Origin: Mucor racemosus
Taxonomy: Eukaryota; Mucoromycota; Mucoromycetes; Mucorales; Mucoraceae
Length of the DNA: 64,000 bases
Direction of reading: 5' to 3'
Assembly (NCBI GenBank): GCA_027405735.1
Contig: JAPEHQ010000006.1
Span: 2,604,001 to 2,668,000, forward strand
Under the pieces are notes generated by a model. That model was not told the DNA's origin. It saw only the letters and a list, made by a program, of their open reading frames with translations, and searched no databases. Position 1 is the first letter of the stretch, and each line of letters starts with the position of its first letter. This document shows, piece after piece, positions 35,601 to 47,500 of this stretch. The translations under genes were made by a program, and so were the position numbers.

Positions 35601-37266
35601 TGATACAAAAGTTAAAGGAAAGAGAAAGCATGTAGTAGACAATGTAGTAGAAGAAAAGAAAAAGAGGAAATTACATGTTGTGAATAAGGGGAAAGATAAA
35701 CTTAAGGAAGCACATGATAACCTTATTTCATGTGATACTTCCGTTATCTCCGGATCACCAAAAGTAATCATTCCGAAGGAAACCTCTGATCTTTTTAATA
35801 ACGCTAAATTGACGGCGTATGTAAACAAATTGAAGAATAAGAACGAAGAGTTATTATTCTGCGTTAGTCATTTAGATGTTTATGAAACGCCTGCAAGTGA
35901 TGAAGAAAAGCAAACTATATTAGAAAAAACACATTTACTTGGGCATTTCGGTATTCATGCAATGGAGCAAGTTATACACCAAGATTTGAATATGCATTGG
36001 AAGGGCTTAAGGGAAGATATTACGAAATATATATCAAATTGCCATAAATGCAGACAGTTCAATTTAGCTAAGCATGTCTACCATCCACCAAAGCAAGAAG
36101 CTCCTGAAGGGATAATGGATCATGTTGTATTTGATCTAGGTGGATTTGATTGCACTACACCAAGGGGAAATAATTTTATATTAGTAGTGTTGGATCTATT
36201 CTCGAGATTTATTATCTTACGTGCAATTCCAGATAAATCAGCTACTACTGTTGCAAAGGAATTGGTATCTATCTTTTCATTGTTCGGCTACCCACGTATC
36301 GTTGGTCATGATCGAGGTGCAGAATTCCATAATAAATTACTTGAAAAGATACTTAAACATGCTGAGGTTGAGAATAGAGCAAGTTTACCATTTACGCCTC
36401 AAGGTAATAGTTGCTGTGAAGCTGCAGTAAAGTCTGCAAAAACAATAATTATAAAGATGTTGGAAGGTCGTAGTAAAGATTGGGATTTGTACCTTAATGG
36501 AACAGCATTAAGTTTAAATGTACATAGATCTAGACTACATGGGATGATGCCATTCATGGTAATGTTTCATAGAGCACCTAATGAATTTAAGGATTATCGA
36601 GGAGATAAACCTACACTTCATGAAAGAGAAATCGATGTGGAAGCATTTAAAAAGAAGCTCGATTTAATTGATAGAATTATTGTTCCAGCAATTAGAGACC
36701 AAATACTAAAGACACAGGATAAGGATAGTAATTACTTTAGAAAGAGACATAGAATCTTGGAGAAACCTTATCCAATTGGATCTACTGTAATGATCAAGAA
36801 TATAGAAAATAAGAATAGGAAAACTGATCCTAACTATGAAGGCCCATTTTATATACATGGAATAACTAAAAATGGAAGCTATATTCTTACCGATAAAACT
36901 GATACATTCTTAGCTAGAGATGTACCTACACAACAGATCAAGTTGATCAGCACAAATGATGCAAAGGAAGATAACTCAGATGTGTATGAAGTACAAGCTA
37001 TTATAAATCATAGAGGAACTCCACCCAATTACGAGTATTTGGTAAGATGGAAGAATTTCACAGAAGATCATGACTCTTGGGAGCCACCAGCGTCATTTGA
37101 TTCTCCTGATGTTATCAAACATTATTGGGCGAGAGTAGATGCTAATACGCAATCTAATGGTAAAGGAAAGCAAGCTCCTAAATCAATTAATACAAGAAAG
37201 ATTGCTACACGCGAGGATAAATCCAAGAAGATGCGTGAAAGATTATTAGCAAAAGATGTTATTTAA
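32671..37266 (+). CDS. Ty3 gag-pol polyprotein with chromodomain
   Basis: This is a 1,531-residue frame. Residues 1-220 are the gag capsid remainder (WTRKLIEQHPTISWGQFKAK). A possible zinc knuckle near 229 has unusual spacing (CYDCGYTPFTYDHKAVC). Protease: LLDTGCTFSAIS near 353. Reverse transcriptase about 500-700: VVIDCRLINNALD, YTVIDLSQCFHAFKI and FIDDVTIHT near 681 (FIDD in place of YxDD). RNase H: VVTDSSAYAIGAAMY near 830. Integrase: zinc finger H-x3-H...C-x2-C (HLLGHFGIHAM, CHKCRQ) near 1088-1130, then catalytic D (VVFDLGG, 1155), D (GHDRGAEFHN, 1213) and E (GNSCCEAAVKS, 1249). A chromodomain lies at about 1438-1490 (YEYLVRWKNFTEDHDSWEPP), which in chromoviruses steers integration to marked chromatin. 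The frame is intact from the capsid onward. Confidence 0.95.
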   Translation: MDACLTQFEDVLESRSINVELHWKRIIKPKMSTGMADWTRKLIEQHPTISWGQFKAKLKAKYSASEAEEKKAALSKLKSLKLEKCESLEAYIDKFITLKDLAGITEDTSLTDYLLKGLEMDLYSPVSLNISQSREKGKDTLDYAISQLRSVYDLLRRDTYYKEEKRRKEREYEQRIIHAVQQRQSGNQSSSRHYKFNNKHPRQQPYSKGFDNKKQTRRAGQFHQKNGQALKCYDCGYTPFTYDHKAVCKKNPKNIKYNKNKSKKSIVPTPTATMDTNDSSSDDESSQHFSVATIAPKKPEKEVSKMDTDSECKQFDSDYFRKMPNNNMNTNGLLYLPVILETSAGIKVNTWFLLDTGCTFSAISPQLVSFLNLNICNKNGIIKLAQNNSVVDRKGQTEEELIINYGSKIVHSKFEVFDLFDDVHCVFGMDLLYKVGITLGNIAADWSDRVGYEIPKIEPNPYKPNEDPYGSEEERKIMMNELKPFIDANTSISPKAYCNIPGSEITLPIKKDTPLANTCRRQFPIAEALRPVIQKQVEKWRENGVIKRAKPNTPHNSPIFTVRKKNSDGEYTGKEHRVVIDCRLINNALDPEKLERFPLPLISDLHRKMSKHSLYTVIDLSQCFHAFKISRSSRSYLTFTDMEGLTWSFSHCPYGLTMVSSHAQKILSNLFADISDTTTHFIDDVTIHTENDLKKHTELVKIVIDRLTKANLRINTEKLHIAQKSIYILGFCLSSEGLALDPRKVSNVLDWEPTVKSSRELSSRLGLINFFRSNLPRLSMLTAPLDKLRNAPDITKVWTPEHTKLMKQLQELLVSSAVLSVPNLHYPICVVTDSSAYAIGAAMYQVIGNKIKYLGFIARSLSPSEQRWGSSKRELAAVVYAFKKFHQWLYGRRFHLFVDNRGILFLHSQPKLDRMVENYYDTIFEMDFDITFCSGINNILADTLSRLFWPYNTLVESGDKHLIKKHVNEKHLVKQDIDTKVKGKRKHVVDNVVEEKKKRKLHVVNKGKDKLKEAHDNLISCDTSVISGSPKVIIPKETSDLFNNAKLTAYVNKLKNKNEELLFCVSHLDVYETPASDEEKQTILEKTHLLGHFGIHAMEQVIHQDLNMHWKGLREDITKYISNCHKCRQFNLAKHVYHPPKQEAPEGIMDHVVFDLGGFDCTTPRGNNFILVVLDLFSRFIILRAIPDKSATTVAKELVSIFSLFGYPRIVGHDRGAEFHNKLLEKILKHAEVENRASLPFTPQGNSCCEAAVKSAKTIIIKMLEGRSKDWDLYLNGTALSLNVHRSRLHGMMPFMVMFHRAPNEFKDYRGDKPTLHEREIDVEAFKKKLDLIDRIIVPAIRDQILKTQDKDSNYFRKRHRILEKPYPIGSTVMIKNIENKNRKTDPNYEGPFYIHGITKNGSYILTDKTDTFLARDVPTQQIKLISTNDAKEDNSDVYEVQAIINHRGTPPNYEYLVRWKNFTEDHDSWEPPASFDSPDVIKHYWARVDANTQSNGKGKQAPKSINTRKIATREDKSKKMRERLLAKDVI

Positions 37267-37570
37267 ATGTTAGATGAAGGCTATACCTTTTCCTTTTAGC
37301 ATTTCCTTTTATCCCACTGGGTTTTTGAAATGTGAGGTTTTTAATGGTTGCCCCTGAATATCTAATTTGCAAGTTTATAGTAATGTATAGAGCAAGATCA
37401 ATCAACAAGAAGTACATTATTATACATCAACAATATTGCCGTTTTATTTTTTTTATTTTTTCTTTTTTTTTCACGTTATGTCAAGCAGCCTATACACAAA
37501 TTATAACTACAACAAATTACAACAACTACAACTATCTTTATCACATAATTCTTATGTTGGTGTGGGGTGG

Positions 37571-37790
37571 TGTTATGTCAATGCTCACCCTATGTCTCAC
37601 ATCCAAGGTCACAGTCTATAATTAGTGTTACAGTAAATCAATGTGGATCATTGACTTACATCATATTCTTAGATAGTAAAACCCTAGTAATAGTTATAAT
37701 TAATGTATATAAATACATCCAAAGGATGTATTGTTAATAAAAGTGCAATATTCTGGCAAGATTATTTATATAGACTCTTTTGACATTTCA
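37571..37790 (+). repeat. 3' LTR of the Ty3 element
   Basis: It has the same 220-bp length and ends as the 5' LTR. The differences seen are ACTCACC to GCTCACC near the start and the hairpin loop TTT to AAA. It is followed directly by the ATGAG duplication. Confidence 0.97.
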
Positions 37791-39680
37791 ATGAGTCCAC
37801 TAAATCGAATCACGACTGTATCTGAAAATATCCTACTTTTTACAGTTGGTATTAATTTTTCAGCGCTAATGTTTCAGATTTTTACGCGTATTCCACTGCT
37901 AAAGAATTGAAAACTTTGAGGCTTCATATCTCTAGAAATAATTAAGCTATACTAACACTCTTTAATAATAAAACTTACTTGTTTTAAGGTGCTCTATAAT
38001 ATATTTGAATATAAAAAAATTCTGGGCACTTTTATTTTTTTCATTTTTTTTTGGCATTTCTATAGTAGGTTTCAAAATATTCGTTAAATTGAGCAACATT
38101 TTTTTTGCATTCATGTCATTAAGCCCGTTGAGCTCTCTCAGATCTAATTTAGTTTTTTTTAAAATATTGATTTTTCGTGGAGATATCCTCAAAAATGTGT
38201 AAAAAAAGGTATTTCCATTTCTAGCTTCCATTTTCCCCTTGTATACCCTCATCCCAAATTCTGAATCTGAAAAAGATTGAACAAAAATCTTGTTTCCTCT
38301 ACGAAAGATGCAGCTAGATGATTCCACAATAGCTAGATCGATAGATAATTTTTTTGCGCATCACCCTAATTACTTATATCTAAAACATGCTTATGAAAAT
38401 TGATGTGTATCTTCAAAAAACCTCAAAAATTTCAATTGCATTTTATGCAAAATTTTACGTGTAACATTTATTTAAATTTTGTTTAGATGAATGAAGAATC
38501 CAATAATGTACAAAAACAATTTAATATGCTAGTTCAACTTACTTTGCAGTTCATGAGCAATTAAACGATTTTGTTTTTTGAATCATTTTTCAATCATCTT
38601 TTCGAATATATTTTTGAACTCAGCTAGCATAGACTGTAAGCTGTACAATAAACTATTATTTTGATTATCTCGACGAAAAATCGATACTTTTCGCTGAAAC
38701 AAAAAACTCAGAGTAGCTTTCAATTGGATCTATCTTGTGAATACAAAAAATTAGCACCTCAATTTTGGTATTTAATTTTTTCAATCAATTTTTGGCCAGT
38801 TTTTTGCCATTGTTAGGCTAGTGCACTAATTTTCTGGTATTAGCTCTTTTATTTTCGGACAGGTATCATATCCATAGACCATTGTGCATTCATTCAATAA
38901 GTCTGAACAACAAGCTTGTTACCTGCTATTTACACCTACAAAGGTCAAAGGTCAGCAAGCTTACCAGTTCTCAACGAATATGGATTTAAATGAGCTCCCG
39001 TTGCAATGGTAGATATGTCTAATGTTGATCCACAGAATTAAAAAGTTTTAGCCTTCCTGAATTGCTGTGGAAATGGAGAAATGAAAACTCTTGCTCGTTT
39101 AAACCATTTTATATAGATTGTTTAGATATTCTTTGAAAATTTTTATAAAATCAAATAATGGTTCAACATTAATTTTTGAAGTTGAACTTATTGCACAGTA
39201 AATGTAGAAATACAATGTCTTGATTTCATTATATAACAGCTGTTTTTGAAAGAGTAGAGCACACGTTTTTAACTGAAACCACTCTTTCTCTGCTTAAATA
39301 GAATAAAACAACTAGAAAGTTGCTTATAAATCAATGAATATTAAACCAAATGGGCTGAAAGTTCCAAAATATATACGACAGTGGTAACAGTGTTCAAAAA
39401 TTAAATTTTTAGTACTCCCCCCCCCACCTTTTTTTATTTATTTGCTGGCTAAATCGTAGGGATCAGACGCTCAGTTTTTTTAAGTGGGATTTTTGGCTTG
39501 GTAGATCATTTCGAATTAGGAATAGCCCTTAATCGGCCAAAGCCAGCATTTATGACAATGACAACTGCCAAACTTAGTAAGTAAACATCCTCTATATGTA
39601 TAATCAAAGTTATAGTGCAATGTGCTCTATATCTGTTTTTAAGAAAACATCGAATCTGAAATATTGATTTGGGCTGCAAG

Positions 39681-41389
39681 CAAATAAATAGCAGAAAATT
39701 ATAAACATTTTCCTTTGATTGAGCTGTTTTATTAGATAATCAGTAGTTAATAGTAAAGCAAGTAGTAAAAAATGGTATTTACTGGTGGATACGTTTTAAA
39801 TTTTCAAAAATGTAATTTTTCGATAGAGTAATCAAAATATTCAAGTGACAAATGCTGCTGCTTGCGTGATTTACCACTAAGTTTTAGAAAACATTCTCTT
39901 ACATAAACTCCTTATTCTGTTTATTTGATTAATAAAAATCAATAGCTATTTAGTTATCTTTACATCTCTAGACATAATGTATTGTTACTTCATCAACAAT
40001 GCAGCTACAACCAAGAAAGATAGTTTAAGTAAAAGCTAAATATCTGACGCAAATTATAGCGCCAAACAGTGTATAAAGGTGGATAAATCAGATATTGGTA
40101 GTTTTCTCCACGAAAACTTGAGCTACAATCATTTTTAAACACTCAAGATGTAGCCATGAATTTTTTCTAAAATATGAAAAATGTATCAATTAATAATCTG
40201 CTGATATAACTAGTAATCAATTCATAAAATTATAGTTTTTAAATTTTGAATTTGATATATTTTTTCAGCAGAAAAACTAATAGAAAACACTGCCATCAGA
40301 GGCAGAATCTCGATATCTACAAATGATGTCTGCTTAGTCATACCAAATTGTTACAAGAAATTTTGCTCTTTTTGCACCATGATTTGGTTTTAAGCGCCGC
40401 ACCAGTCTGTTTTCTAATACATATCCGAAAATGCAAGAAAAGTATGCATAATTCATTTGGAATATCCAAATAAAAAAATATTCAGATATATTTGACATGT
40501 TACAATAGACACTGAGTGGCATTCAGGATAAATTTTATATCAAAAAGTAGCCGTAAAAACTCTCTGAAAAAAATCAAAACATTTACTCCGAATTTCAGCG
40601 AGTTGTTCCTTGTAATTATTCGATCTACAGGTCCATAAAACACTCATTAAGCATTACACACAATACATTGACTGTGAGAAGTTATTACTGCGTACAAGCG
40701 TTGATTTAGAAGCATTGAAAAATCAATACACCAAATTATTTTGCATCTATCCGCAAATCTTTTCTAATAGCATTACCTTTATCATGATTTAATATATCCA
40801 GCGCATTTTTTTCTCGGCAGAAACATCATTGTTGTATTTTTAATGATTGGGTCAATGCTATATTGTGTAGCCATACTTTTTTTTGCATTGCATAAATACA
40901 TTTTTATCAACGCAATTCATTACCATGCAATAGCTCACTTGCCTCGTGAATCGATGGGCTTTGGTAATGGTATATGACCCTTATGTTCATTTTAGTCCCG
41001 GATTATGGTTCCGGATCAAATCATGACGTACACTTTGCTGCGAGTATATATCATCGTTTATTAGAACTCCCCTAAAGAAATGAAAAGAATCAGAGAAAGG
41101 GAAACTCGTTGCTTCCTTCTTTTTCTCTTTTGAGGCTTCTCTTTTTTTCTTTCTTACTTTTTTAAAAAAAAAAAAAAGGCAACCAAAACCAAAAAAATAA
41201 TAATAAAAAGAGTTGCAACTATTGAAAAAAAAAAGCTTTCATCTTTTTTCATCTCTTTTTTATTTCAAAAATTATTGACAGTTTCAGAAAGAAATACAAC
41301 AAAAAGGTTTTTTATAACATTTCAACTCTAAAAGACTAGCAACCTAACCCTTTTCTTTCCTAGTATATTAATAAAACTATTCGCGATCA
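39681..41389. other. Intergenic and TOM1 promoter/leader
   Basis: No gene is seen in 39.7-41.0 kb. The last 300 bp before the TOM1 start has pyrimidine-rich tracts (CTTCTTTTTCTCTTTTG), an A12 run and a second C/T-rich block, as expected for a transcribed leader. Confidence 0.5.
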
Positions 41390-42367
41390 ATGAAGATCAA
41401 AAAGTCACCATCCAAAAAGTTAGCTCCGTTGGTAAGATAAATTTGTCGTAGCAATGCTTAATGTTGTATTCATAATAACATGTTTGAAATAGCCACGTCA
41501 GCTGAGTGACTTGATAAGACGATTGGAAATAGAAGAGAAAGAGCATATCCCTACTATAATCCGAGAATTAAGCTCATGGTCGTACGCTAGAGGTGATCTA
41601 TTCCATTGGGTTACTGTCCTTGATAGATTTGATAATATTTTACTCGAAATCTGTAATGAATACAACTTGAAGGAGATCCAAACAATGCAATTCAATGCTC
41701 AGACAAAAGAGCTCATTTTGTCCATCATTGATCTTTCGCGTACATTATTTGAGAATTGTACAAACAGAAACATTTATAATTCATACGAGGTAAGTAAGCA
41801 TGGTGGTATAAACATAGAATTTATTACTAATTTTATGGTCATTTAAAAAAAAAAAGCATCTTTCCATGTTGTTAAACACATTTGATATGGATGTATTACA
41901 ACAAGTCCTTTATTTTATGATTAGACCAGCTCAAAGAATCAACAATCCAAAGGCAATTCGTTCATCGTTTGCTATTCCTCAAGATAAAATTGTAGAATTG
42001 GCTCGAGGTTGGAGTCATGTACAGGTAGAACTGTTACGTATTGCACAGGATTTAAATGTTACACCTAAAATGATGACTTTAAATCTTCAATTCTATCGTA
42101 CAACAACAACAGAAGGCCATCAAGTTATAACTGAAGTTATGACGGATCAAGATTTACAAAAGGATGATGGAGAAACATTTATGGATCTTGTTAAAAAGTA
42201 TGATGTACCAAAAGAATCTCAATTTGAATTAGCAAACAGAATTCGAATTGCAAAACATGTAAATCAACCTGAAAAAAGAAGACAATTACTTGGCATTCGT
42301 ATTTTAGCTATATCAATTATGTGTACGTATTTCTAAACTGTGCAATGTATGTGTATCATGTCTAATG

Positions 42368-42402
<35 letters not shown>

Positions 42403-44551
42403 GTAGCTCATGCGGTATCTGAATCTACTGCACAAAACAAGGTCTTTATTTATGAACCTTACTTGATTTCACAATTAGCAGAATTGATTTCCCCCGAGAA
42501 ACAAGTAGATACCGTACGTTATTTATAGGTTTTAGACAAATCTTGATCACTAACTTTTTTCGTAATAGACTATTCAAACCTATGTATTATATTCTTTAGA
42601 TGCCATTACAAGACATCGAAATAAACTTTCAGAAGTCCTGATTGCTGTAAATGCATCTGCAAACCATGGAACAATGATGCAAATTTTGCGCAGAACCAAT
42701 TTAAAAGAAGCATATCCTCAACCTTTCTTGGATGCATTATTTACATTTGTATCTTACTTATTACAAACTCAACCAGGTGGACAAATGTTGATGTCTGCAG
42801 GCATTATCCCCACATTAGTTCAAATTGTTGGAAATTATCAATACACTCAACTCAAAAATGTAGCAAAAGTAGTGGGACTTGTTGATACAATTGTAAATTC
42901 ATTTGCTACATCATTTTCAGCTTTTTGTAATGCTAATGGTCTTGATACATTATTAAATCGCATCAAGGTATGTAAATTATCAAATATTGGGATTAGATCA
43001 GTAATTAATTTCTTGTTTAGGTGGAAATTGAAACCTGCACAAAAAATGCCATGCCAGATGACAGTCAACTCAATACAACGACTACCCCTTTTGATAGATT
43101 ATCAACCATCAAAGCAATGCTTAAATTTCTATTACGCATGATGGAATCTTCAGGTACAACAGACGGACTTCGTAATTTGATTGATTCCAGTTTACCTCAA
43201 TCATTAAAGCTTATCATGGAAGATCCAAAGTTGTTTGGTAATAGTATATTTGCATTAGCGATTAATGTGAGCACAACATTTATCCATAATGAGCCAACTT
43301 CATTGCCTATTTTACAAGAAGCAAAATTACCTCAAAGCTTTTTGCATACAATTTCAACATATGATGCATCCAACAATGAAGTTTTAATGGCTGCTGTTAA
43401 TGCATTTGGCGCAATGTGTTTAAATGCTCAAGGTCTCGATATGTTTAATACAGAAAAACCTCTACCTCACTTTTTTGAATTAATGACATCTCATGATTTC
43501 TTGAGAAATCCAATGGATGTAGATAATGCAACTAGGTTAGGTTCTACTATGGATGAATTGATTCGACATCATCCTTCCTTAAAATCTTCTGTATTCCAAT
43601 GTGTTACATCTCTTATTAAAAAAGTAATTGAAATGGGTTCTGATTTGAATGGTGTTGGAAAATCAAGTGACAATAGTCATTTATTGCAAACATCTTCTGA
43701 AGATACCAACATGTCTTGTACTACTAATACCGCATTAGAGGATGAAGAAAAGCCTGAAAAAGTTGAATGTTTACTCGTATCTTTTATTGATTTGGTTTCT
43801 CGATTCTTGGAAGGTCTATTCCAAAATCAATCTAATATCAAAGAATTTGTTGAAGAAGGATGTCCTGAAATGTTGCTCAATTACTATTCTCTCCCACTTT
43901 TACCTGCAAATTTCTCTGTCACCATTGCATCAGACTCTCTCTCTTACTTGTTCCGAATGATTAGTGAAGTAAGCCCAGTGCCAACTGTGCTTGCAATCGC
44001 TTCCAAAGTAAAGGAATCTATTCGATTTATCACAGAAAAGGCAGACGATTATCAAAAGAGTACATTGGTTGAATTTGTGGATGTCAATGCGACAGAAACT
44101 GACAAGATTGAACGTGGAAATCAGATTCTTCGTCAAATGATTCAATTGCATGGTTACGTTGGTCTTTTATCTAATATCTGTTGTTCATCTATATTGTCTC
44201 ATGGTAGAAATGGTGCTTCTCTCGTTACTGAATTTTTATCTGAATCAAAGCATGAAAATATTATTCAATTACTTGGCCATCTTCACAGAGCTATGGTATG
44301 GGAAAACCTGCTATTAAAAGAAGATTTACCTCCTGCTTGGTATGCTGTTAAATCCTCTGCTGCAAATGCAATTGCTGCTTTGAAAAAAGGTCCATCAAGT
44401 ATGACAGAACATCCATTAGGAATTTACAGTACAAATACACAAACTGAAGTATCTGCTACAACATCTGCATCAAATACAACCGGTGTAGAAGAAAATTCTT
44501 CTGGTCCATCTTCCTCTTCCTCTACAACCGCCCCTCCTCCTCCTCCTCCTC

Positions 44552-44582
<31 letters not shown>

Positions 44583-47500
44583 AGAAAATGAAGCATCCAA
44601 GAACAATGATGAAAAAGCGCCTCCAGCTAAAGATCCTCGTATGGTCAATATCAAACATTTCAAGTTATTATTGACAGAGGTTCCTCAATTATTGACGCCC
44701 ATTTTCCAAGGCCTCATCAAGGTTTCTGTAAGTCGTCGTACAGGTGCAGCTCTCCCTAAATCCCAAACTATGAAGTTGGCTGAATACATGTCAGAACTCT
44801 TAAAGGACAATATTACTTGGTCACCCATTACCAATTCTACTGCCCCTGCTTGTAAATATGATTATTTGACATCTGTTTATACCATGACATCGCTCCTTTT
44901 GAGAGATGAACGCACACAGTCATCACTTCAAACACCATTAGCTATTGCTTTTGAGAAACAGGGTGGTATTGATTTACTTTTGAGCAATTTGAAGGAAATG
45001 TGGACAGATGCTCTGGGTTTATTCGATCAAGATAAAGAGAAAAACAAAGATCTCATCAATCGAATTAATAGTAGCATCGAGAGTTTATTAAATGTTTTAC
45101 TTCACATTAGCTCACCAAAAGCATTACGAGATTCTGCTTACACGACAACATTGATTCAAAAAGATAAAAAGGCCGAAGATTACTTTGATCCTTATGAATG
45201 GATTGTTAATTTAGAACTTAAATTGATCCCATTGAAGGAATATCTGGCATGTCCACAATTACATTTGTTCTCAAAAACTGTAAATCAAACATTGATCAAG
45301 ATTTTCCAGCAAATCATGAAAGGAGAAGGTGGATTTGCCAATTTATCATCTTCAGCAACTTCAACTGCTCGTAATGGAGCAACTAGTGGTGATCCGTTTG
45401 GAAACTTTAGTGCACCATTAATGACTTCGCCTTTCACTTTATTGCGTACACCTGTAGTAGCTGCTGAACGTAATATTCAAACATTGGTAGATATGGGTTT
45501 TGAAAGAGCATCGGCCGAACAAGCTCTTGTTCGTTGCAATAATCAAGTATCTCGTGCTGTCGATTATTTGTTTAGTCATCCTACTCCCGTCTTTGGTGGG
45601 TCAGCAACTGCTACAACTACTACTGCAACTCCTCCAGCTCCACCTGCTACAGAAACATCTTCAGATGCTGCTCCAACAAACAACAATACACAAGAAGATG
45701 CTCAAATCAATAACAACGCATCTGATGATGATGATGATGAAAATGAACATCAAAATGAGAATGAAAATGATATTGACGAAGCTCATGACGATGATGACAT
45801 TAGTTTAGCAAATGATTCTGACAATAATATGGAAGAAGTGATCGATACATTTGTGGAATCTTTGAATAATGAATACAATATTGGTCGTGAAACATCTTCT
45901 GCATTACGCCATTTACCCAGCTCACTTGGTTTCAATAGCAACAGTAATAACGAAGCAAGTTCTAGTTCCAATGCCGATAGAGAACCATCTGAAAATGTCA
46001 AGGAATTAAAGGATGTGCGTCAATCTTTGTGTGATTCATTGCCCGTTCCGCTTTTAGCATTAGCTGATAAACGTGAAGATTTAGTGTTTGATGTTCGTGA
46101 TTTATTAGTCATTCTCGGTAAATTTGAAGAAGATCAACAATCTCCTGAAACCAAGCGTGCCAATACAACCAAGACATCTCTTAATATTATTACTTTGTTA
46201 GTCGATCAAATTGGTGAAATCCGTAATGATAGCAGCAAATCTGTATTACTTAGTAGTCGTCTTCGCTTGTTGGCTTTGTTGTTGCGTGAAGTTCCTATGC
46301 AAAATGCTATGAATCAATTAGCTGATCGTTTCTCATTCTTGTTTGATATGCTCAACTTTTCTAGCTTGGGTCAAGATGAACCCTTGCCTGCTTGGTCTGC
46401 TACTATCTTTTTGGTTATAGAAGCTTTTATTGCACAATCAGATGAACCCAAAAAGGTAAAACTCGATACAAATACTCGTAGAGGTGGCATGTTTTCTTCT
46501 TCATCAGATGATGAAGAAGATGACAATGATGACATTTCCTTAAAGTCAAAGGACGACAAAGCTGAAACAAAAGATGAGGATGTTGCAATGGAAGATGTCA
46601 ATGCCCCTAGTGGCAGTTCAACATCTAAATCTGTTGGTATCTCAATCGAGCAACGAGGCAAATTATTACAATGTTGTGTATCCCTTTTGCGTAAAACCAA
46701 ATTATCTCGAGATGACATTTATGCTATTTTGCGTATGATTGTCCGTTTGACCAAAGACCATGAATCCGCACTTCATTTCTTGGGTATTGGTGGCGTACCT
46801 TTATTGTTCTCTAAACCTAGATCTAGTTTAGAAGGTTTACAAGGTCAACAAGCTTTTATTATTTTAATTTTGCGTCATATTGTAGAAAGCAAAGCTGTCT
46901 TACAAAGCACTATGAAGGACATCATTACTAATTGGTTTACAAATCCTCGTCCTCGCAACATGGATATCAGTTCTTTTGTTCGTAGCAATGCCCATGTTGC
47001 TTTAAGAGAACCTAATGTCTTTGTTGAAGTAACTACTGATATTTGCCGTTTAGCTCGATACGATGAATATGAAATTAACCATCAGATCAAATTGAAAAAG
47101 CAAGATGACGAAAAGAATGAACCAGATAATTCACTTTCTGCCAAGCAAGCATCTTCTTCTGAAGTTGTTGTTTACTACTTGTTGAATGAAATCATGACCG
47201 TTCGTACTGAAGCTACTGCTGTTGCAAGTAGAAAGGAACCCTTGACCAAAGAACAAAAGGAGGAAGAGAATATCAAGTTTGTATATACTGGTTTCTTGTT
47301 ACAATGTCTTGTAGAATTGATTTCTTCATATCCATCATGCAAATACGATATCTTTAACTTTTGTAAAAAGCAAAATGGACAACGTACAACTACTTTAGAT
47401 GGAAAGCATCGCTCTTTTGTATCCATGTTGATTAATGATTTATTACCTTATAACCACATCAATCCCTCTTCTGAAGAATCTCGCAAGCAACAAGGTTTAT

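Larger units (their letters stand above)
31804..37790 (+). mobile_element. Full-length Ty3-type chromovirus retrotransposon, 5,987 bp
   Basis: It has two 220-bp LTRs, a 5-bp target duplication ATGAG (31799-31803 and 37791-37795), a gag region with frame breaks and one long frame with protease, reverse transcriptase, RNase H, integrase and chromodomain, in the Ty3 order. The LTRs differ by one substitution and one three-base loop difference, so the insertion is recent. A G-rich stretch (GTGTGGGGTGG) just before the 3' LTR is the likely polypurine tract. No convincing tRNA primer site follows the 5' LTR (it reads TTTTTTTAATCTACC), so the priming mode is unclear. Confidence 0.97.
31332..37818. 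mobile_element. Pogo/Tc1-like non-autonomous TIR element (495 bp without the Ty3 insertion)
   Basis: It has perfect 23-bp terminal inverted repeats beginning CAGTCGTGATTCGATTTAG (31332-31354 and 37796-37818), flanked by TA on both sides (31330-31331, 37819-37820). Copy A2 has a single TA at this place. CAGT ends and TA duplications are typical of the Tc1/mariner-pogo superfamily. Motif copies of CCACTAAATCGAA also occur subterminally. There is no transposase frame, so it depends on one encoded elsewhere. Its right end is split from its left part by the Ty3 element at an ATGAG target. Confidence 0.85.
31100..39680 (-). repeat. Repeat family A, copy A3, split by a nested pogo-like element and Ty3 element
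   Basis: The left part is 31100-31331 and the right part 37819-39680, together collinear (reverse complement) with A2. The 5' part carries CGCATTATGCTATCTATTCC as in A4. A3 lacks the middle segment between the TGATAC motifs. At the outer end near 39415 there is a C9-10 run. The interruption at a TA dinucleotide is explained by the pogo-like insertion. Confidence 0.8.

Noticed and set aside
44424..44663. Minus frame rich in Val/Gly over TOM1
   Set aside because: Antisense of the poly-Pro/poly-Thr stretch in TOM1.
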